Origin: Clostridia bacterium
GTDB taxonomy: Bacteria > Bacillota_A > Clostridia > Oscillospirales > CAG-382
Length of the DNA: 8,182 nucleotides
NCBI GenBank assembly: GCA_017615235.1
Contig: JAGAAM010000106.1
Location: 1-8,182 of the forward strand
Direction: 5' to 3'
Positions within the stretch are counted from its first letter, which is position 1; each line of letters begins with the position of its first letter. Below the pieces are notes generated by a model that searched no databases, had not been told where the DNA came from, and saw nothing but the letters and a program-made list of their open reading frames with translations. Positions 5,234 through 8,182 of this stretch are shown here, in pieces. Position numbers and translations under genes: made by a program.

Positions 5234-7464
5234 TGAAAACTTCTTCCGTAAGACCGCAGATCTCCGATTTTTCCGTTTTGACGGAACGCGTCGGCGAGCT
5301 TTGCGGCGAAGAAAAACCTTATATACTGCGTTTCGATCTCGGCGCTCGCGGAGACGCGCCCGGCCTGGGCGTCTGCGCGCTTTTCGGCGGTAAGATCGCC
5401 GTCCTTCGCGAAGGATGCGACCCGGTGATATATCCGCTCGAAACCCTCGGCGAGATAAGATTCGTCAAAAACTGGGGCTGCGTTTCGCTCGAAACGAGCG
5501 ACGGCGACGGCGATATCGAGCTTTGCCGCGCAGATATGCAGTACGCGGCGGAATTCCGCGCCGCGTCGCGCAAGTTCGATTCCGCACGTATCGGGATCGA
5601 TATCCCCGATCCGGAGATCCGCCGCTGCCCGAAGTGCGGAAAGCCCTACCGCCCGGGAATGTCGACCTGCCTCAACTGCGTCGAGAAAAAACGCCTTTTC
5701 GCCCGGATGATACCCTATCTGAAGCCTCAGCTCGGCAAACTCGCGCTCTCCGGACTGCTGCTCGCCGCGATCTCCGCGGCGGCGATGGTGATACCGCTCA
5801 TCAACAAAACGATGATCGACGGCTATCTCCGAAGCGACGATCCCGGAACGACGAACGCCTATCTCCTGCTCGTGCTCGCGATGGCGGCGGTCGGCCTTGC
5901 AAGCGCCGTCATGACGGTGTTCCGCAAGCTTTTCGTCGCAAGGGCGCTTAAAGGGATGTCGCTCAAACTGCGCGAGGATATCTACGCCAAGATCCAGGAG
6001 CTATCGCTGACCGGACTCAACCGCCGGAGCACCGGCGAGCTGATCCAGCGCATCTCCGGCGACACCAACGAGCTTTGCCAGTTCATGACGATGCTGCTTT
6101 CCGAAGTGATCCAGAACGTGATGATATTCATCGTTTCCGCGGCCGTGCTTTTCACGATGAACTGGAGGCTCACGCTTATCATACTTCTTCCGGTGCCGTT
6201 CCTGTTCGTAATGTTCCGTATGCTGTTCCACAGGACTCACAGGCGCTATCACCGCCAGTGGAACGTCGAGGAAGAGGCGGGAACGCTTATGCACGACGTG
6301 TTCTCCGGCATGCGCGAGGTAAAAACTCACGGCGCCGAAAAGCGCGAGGAAGAGCGTTTCGATAAAGCGGCGAAGCGAATAGCCGACATCTCGAAGAAAA
6401 ACGAGGTGTTCTGGAACCTCGTTATGCCGTTTGCCAACTTCCTGCTGGGTATCGGCGAATTCGCGGTGCTCTACTTTATGGGGCGCGAACTCGTCGGCGA
6501 TCCCTCGTTCATCACCTCCGGCGGGACGGTCACGCTCGGTGCGCTGACGGCGTTCCTTTCCTACGTCGCGCTGATATACGGCCCGATCCGCTGGATGTCG
6601 TTCCTTCCGCGAAGGATATCGAGGTCGATAGTCTCGCTCTCGAAGATCGTCGAGCTGCTCGACGAAAAACCGGAAATGCCGGAAGGCGGCGAAGATCTTG
6701 CGATCAACGGCGACATTGAATTCAAAAACGCCTCGTTCGGCTATGCCGACGGCGAGATAGTGCTGCGCAATATCAACCTTGAGATACGGCGCGGCGAGAT
6801 GATCGGTCTCGTCGGGCGGAGCGGAGTCGGCAAGACCACGCTTTCCAACCTCGTGCTGAGGCTTTACGACCTCACCGGCGGAAGCCTTACGGTCGACGGA
6901 AGGGATATAAGAAGCATCGACCAGCATTCCTACCGTTCCCAGATCGGCGCGGTGCTTCAGGATACTTTCCTGTTCAACGGCACGATCTACGGCAATATCG
7001 CCTACGCCAAACCCGGCGCGAGCCGCGAGGATGTCATACGAGCCGCGAAGCTTGCCAACGCGCACGAGTTCATAATGCGCCAGCCGGACGGATACAACAC
7101 CTACGTCGGCGACAAAGGCCACACGCTTTCGGGCGGCGAACGCCAGCGTATCGCGATAGCGAGGGCGATACTCCGCAACCCGCGGATACTCATACTCGAC
7201 GAGGCGACGAGCTCGCTCGATACCGAGACCGAAAAACAGATCCAGGACGCGATCGCGCGGCTTGCCGGAGGCAGGACGACGATAGCGATCGCGCACCGGC
7301 TTTCGACTTTGCGCAACGCGACGAAGATCGCGGTGTTCGAAAAAGGCGGGATCGAGGAGATCGGCACTCACGAGGAACTTATGCGCGCCGGAGGAAGGTA
7401 TTACCGCCTCGTTATGGCGCAGCGGCAGGTCAACAAACTGAAAAAAGACAAAAAGGAGATATAA
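5233..7464 (+). CDS. ABC exporter half-transporter 2 with N-terminal beta-domain and zinc ribbon
   Basis: The 743 residues follow the same unusual plan as the first half-transporter, with clearly diverged sequence. Residues 1-131 are a soluble beta-rich region. Cys132/Cys135 and Cys146/Cys149 (CPKC-10-CLNC) form a zinc ribbon. Six predicted membrane helices follow (about 169-190, 208-231, 289-309, 312-332, 395-417, 434-455). The ATPase has Walker [10 protein letters not shown] (528-536), Q-loop Gln576, signature LSGGE (632-636), Walker B with Asp656 and catalytic Glu657, D-loop SSLD and His688. The X-loop reads VGDKG, close to consensus. With both subunits carrying intact catalytic residues, a heterodimer would have two competent ATP sites, unlike many heterodimeric exporters that have one degenerate site. 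The C-terminus is lysine-rich. Its ATG shares one base with the preceding stop and has only a weak AGATAGAG upstream, so it is probably translated by re-initiation. Substrate unknown. Confidence 0.9.
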   Translation: MKTSSVRPQISDFSVLTERVGELCGEEKPYILRFDLGARGDAPGLGVCALFGGKIAVLREGCDPVIYPLETLGEIRFVKNWGCVSLETSDGDGDIELCRADMQYAAEFRAASRKFDSARIGIDIPDPEIRRCPKCGKPYRPGMSTCLNCVEKKRLFARMIPYLKPQLGKLALSGLLLAAISAAAMVIPLINKTMIDGYLRSDDPGTTNAYLLLVLAMAAVGLASAVMTVFRKLFVARALKGMSLKLREDIYAKIQELSLTGLNRRSTGELIQRISGDTNELCQFMTMLLSEVIQNVMIFIVSAAVLFTMNWRLTLIILLPVPFLFVMFRMLFHRTHRRYHRQWNVEEEAGTLMHDVFSGMREVKTHGAEKREEERFDKAAKRIADISKKNEVFWNLVMPFANFLLGIGEFAVLYFMGRELVGDPSFITSGGTVTLGALTAFLSYVALIYGPIRWMSFLPRRISRSIVSLSKIVELLDEKPEMPEGGEDLAINGDIEFKNASFGYADGEIVLRNINLEIRRGEMIGLVGRSGVGKTTLSNLVLRLYDLTGGSLTVDGRDIRSIDQHSYRSQIGAVLQDTFLFNGTIYGNIAYAKPGASREDVIRAAKLANAHEFIMRQPDGYNTYVGDKGHTLSGGERQRIAIARAILRNPRILILDEATSSLDTETEKQIQDAIARLAGGRTTIAIAHRLSTLRNATKIAVFEKGGIEEIGTHEELMRAGGRYYRLVMAQRQVNKLKKDKKEI
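5626..5679 (+). other. Zinc-ribbon segment of ABC half-transporter 2
   Basis: This segment encodes CPKCGKPY and CLNC knuckles separated by 10 residues (protein residues 132-149), ending just before a basic linker and the first membrane helix. The position and the CPKCG opening match the ribbon in half-transporter 1, which argues for descent from a common duplicated ancestor. Confidence 0.75.
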
Positions 7465-7468
7465 AGCA

Positions 7469-8182
7469 ATGAAAAACACCGAAAAAACAATGGAAAAGAT
7501 CGTCGCGCTCTGCAAATCGCGCGGATTCATCTTCGCGGGGAGCGAAATATACGGCGGTCTCGCAAACACCTGGGACTACGGTCCGTTGGGCGCGGAGCTC
7601 AAAAACAACGTAAAGCGCGCCTGGTGGAAAAAGTTCGTCCAGGAGAACAAGCTCAACGTCGGGCTCGATTCCGCGATCCTAATGAACCCCCAGACCTGGG
7701 TCGCTTCCGGCCACCTCGGCGGGTTTTCCGATCCTTTGATGGACTGCCGCGAATGCAAGGAAAGGTTCAGAGCCGACAAGATAATCGAGGACTGGGTCAA
7801 CGAGAACGGCAAGACTCTCGATAAACCGATCGACGCCTTCTCGCAGGCGGAGATGAAGGCTTTCATCGACGACAACAACATCCCCTGCCCTTCCTGCGGA
7901 AAACATAATTTCACCGACATCCGCCAGTTCAACCTTATGTTCAAGACCTTTCAGGGCGTTACCGAGGACGCGAAGAACACCGTCTATCTCCGCCCGGAAA
8001 CGGCGCAGGGCATTTTCGTGAACTTCGCCAACGTACAGCGCACTACGCGCAAAAAACTGCCCTTCGGTATCGGTCAGATCGGCAAATCCTTCCGCAACGA
8101 GATCACTCCCGGCAACTTTATTTTCCGCGTGCGCGAGTTCGAGCAGATGGAACTTGAATTCTTCTGCGTTCCGGATACCGAC
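7469..8182 (+). CDS. glyS: Glycyl-tRNA synthetase, alpha2 type (partial, N-terminal half)
   Basis: This class II synthetase charges tRNA-Gly with glycine. The first 238 codons are present and the gene runs off the right edge. Family features are [14 protein letters not shown] (17-30), the [13 protein letters not shown] block (35-47), two cysteine pairs (Cys93/Cys96 and Cys140/Cys143) in the insertion that could hold zinc, [17 protein letters not shown] (170-186) and motif 2, with FRNE at 208-211 and [13 protein letters not shown] at 220-232. It is the single-chain homodimeric form, not the alpha/beta form made by glyQ and glyS. The ATG at 7469 has AGGAG 10 nt upstream (7454-7458), lying inside the end of the second ABC gene, and the gap is only 4 nt. 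It therefore appears to be the fourth gene of the transporter operon, with no room for its own leader or T-box. A hidden promoter inside the ABC gene cannot be excluded. Confidence 0.95.
   Translation, partial: MKNTEKTMEKIVALCKSRGFIFAGSEIYGGLANTWDYGPLGAELKNNVKRAWWKKFVQENKLNVGLDSAILMNPQTWVASGHLGGFSDPLMDCRECKERFRADKIIEDWVNENGKTLDKPIDAFSQAEMKAFIDDNNIPCPSCGKHNFTDIRQFNLMFKTFQGVTEDAKNTVYLRPETAQGIFVNFANVQRTTRKKLPFGIGQIGKSFRNEITPGNFIFRVREFEQMELEFFCVPDTD

Noticed and set aside
2373..7464. Multidrug exporter of the BmrCD/LmrCD type
   Set aside because: The membrane and ATPase domains fit loosely. However, both subunits have intact catalytic glutamates, unusual zinc-ribbon extensions and a DUF1854 partner, and no MarR-type regulator is present. 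A drug-export call is not supported.
6001..7569. Long open frame antisense to ABC half-transporter 2 and the glyRS start
   Set aside because: It is a shadow of the GC-biased codons of the real genes. It spans two genes and the gap between them and has no domain signature.
1..8182. Mobile element, prophage, CRISPR array or tRNA gene
   Set aside because: No transposase, integrase or phage protein, no spaced direct repeats and no cloverleaf-like sequence were seen, and gene composition is even across the window.

Overview
The window looks like a chromosomal stretch from a low-GC-type Gram-positive bacterium with GC-rich genes, probably an uncultured gut Clostridia (Oscillospiraceae or Christensenellales-like). 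This rests on the sigma-A-type promoters in AT-rich gaps, GGAG/AGGAG ribosome binding sites, a TTG start, an alpha2-type glycyl-tRNA synthetase and strongly GC-ending codons. The lineage is inference. No rRNA, tRNA, CRISPR, insertion sequence, prophage or transfer signature was seen.

Left part, minus strand (1-2262). A promoter at 2234-2262 drives a tightly packed three-gene operon: a short homoserine dehydrogenase lacking the usual C-terminal ACT domain, a 72-residue protein with two predicted membrane helices, and the tRNA-modifying methyltransferase TrmO. The genes are 1 nt apart or overlap by 4 nt. An intrinsic terminator (214-239) follows trmO. Beyond it, a new promoter (163-191) reads into the start of a secreted or membrane-anchored protein that runs off the left edge.

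Right part, plus strand (2301-8182). A strong divergent promoter (perfect TATAAT, 17-bp spacer) drives ABC half-transporter 1, a DUF1854 protein, ABC half-transporter 2 and glycyl-tRNA synthetase (cut by the right edge). Gaps are +2, -1 and +4 nt, so this is very probably one transcript. Both ABC proteins have an exporter-type membrane domain and a complete ATPase. In addition, each carries an unusual cytoplasmic N-terminal extension: a beta-rich segment, possibly PH-like, followed by a four-cysteine zinc ribbon just before the first membrane helix.

The most interesting object is this exporter-DUF1854-exporter cassette (2373-7464). The family types are individually recognisable. The pairing of two zinc-ribbon half-transporters around a free-standing DUF1854 protein suggests a heterodimeric exporter with a soluble accessory subunit and unknown substrate. 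DUF1854 is otherwise known beside ABC transporters, including ones linked to cyanophycin genes in proteobacteria; no cyanophycin gene is visible here.
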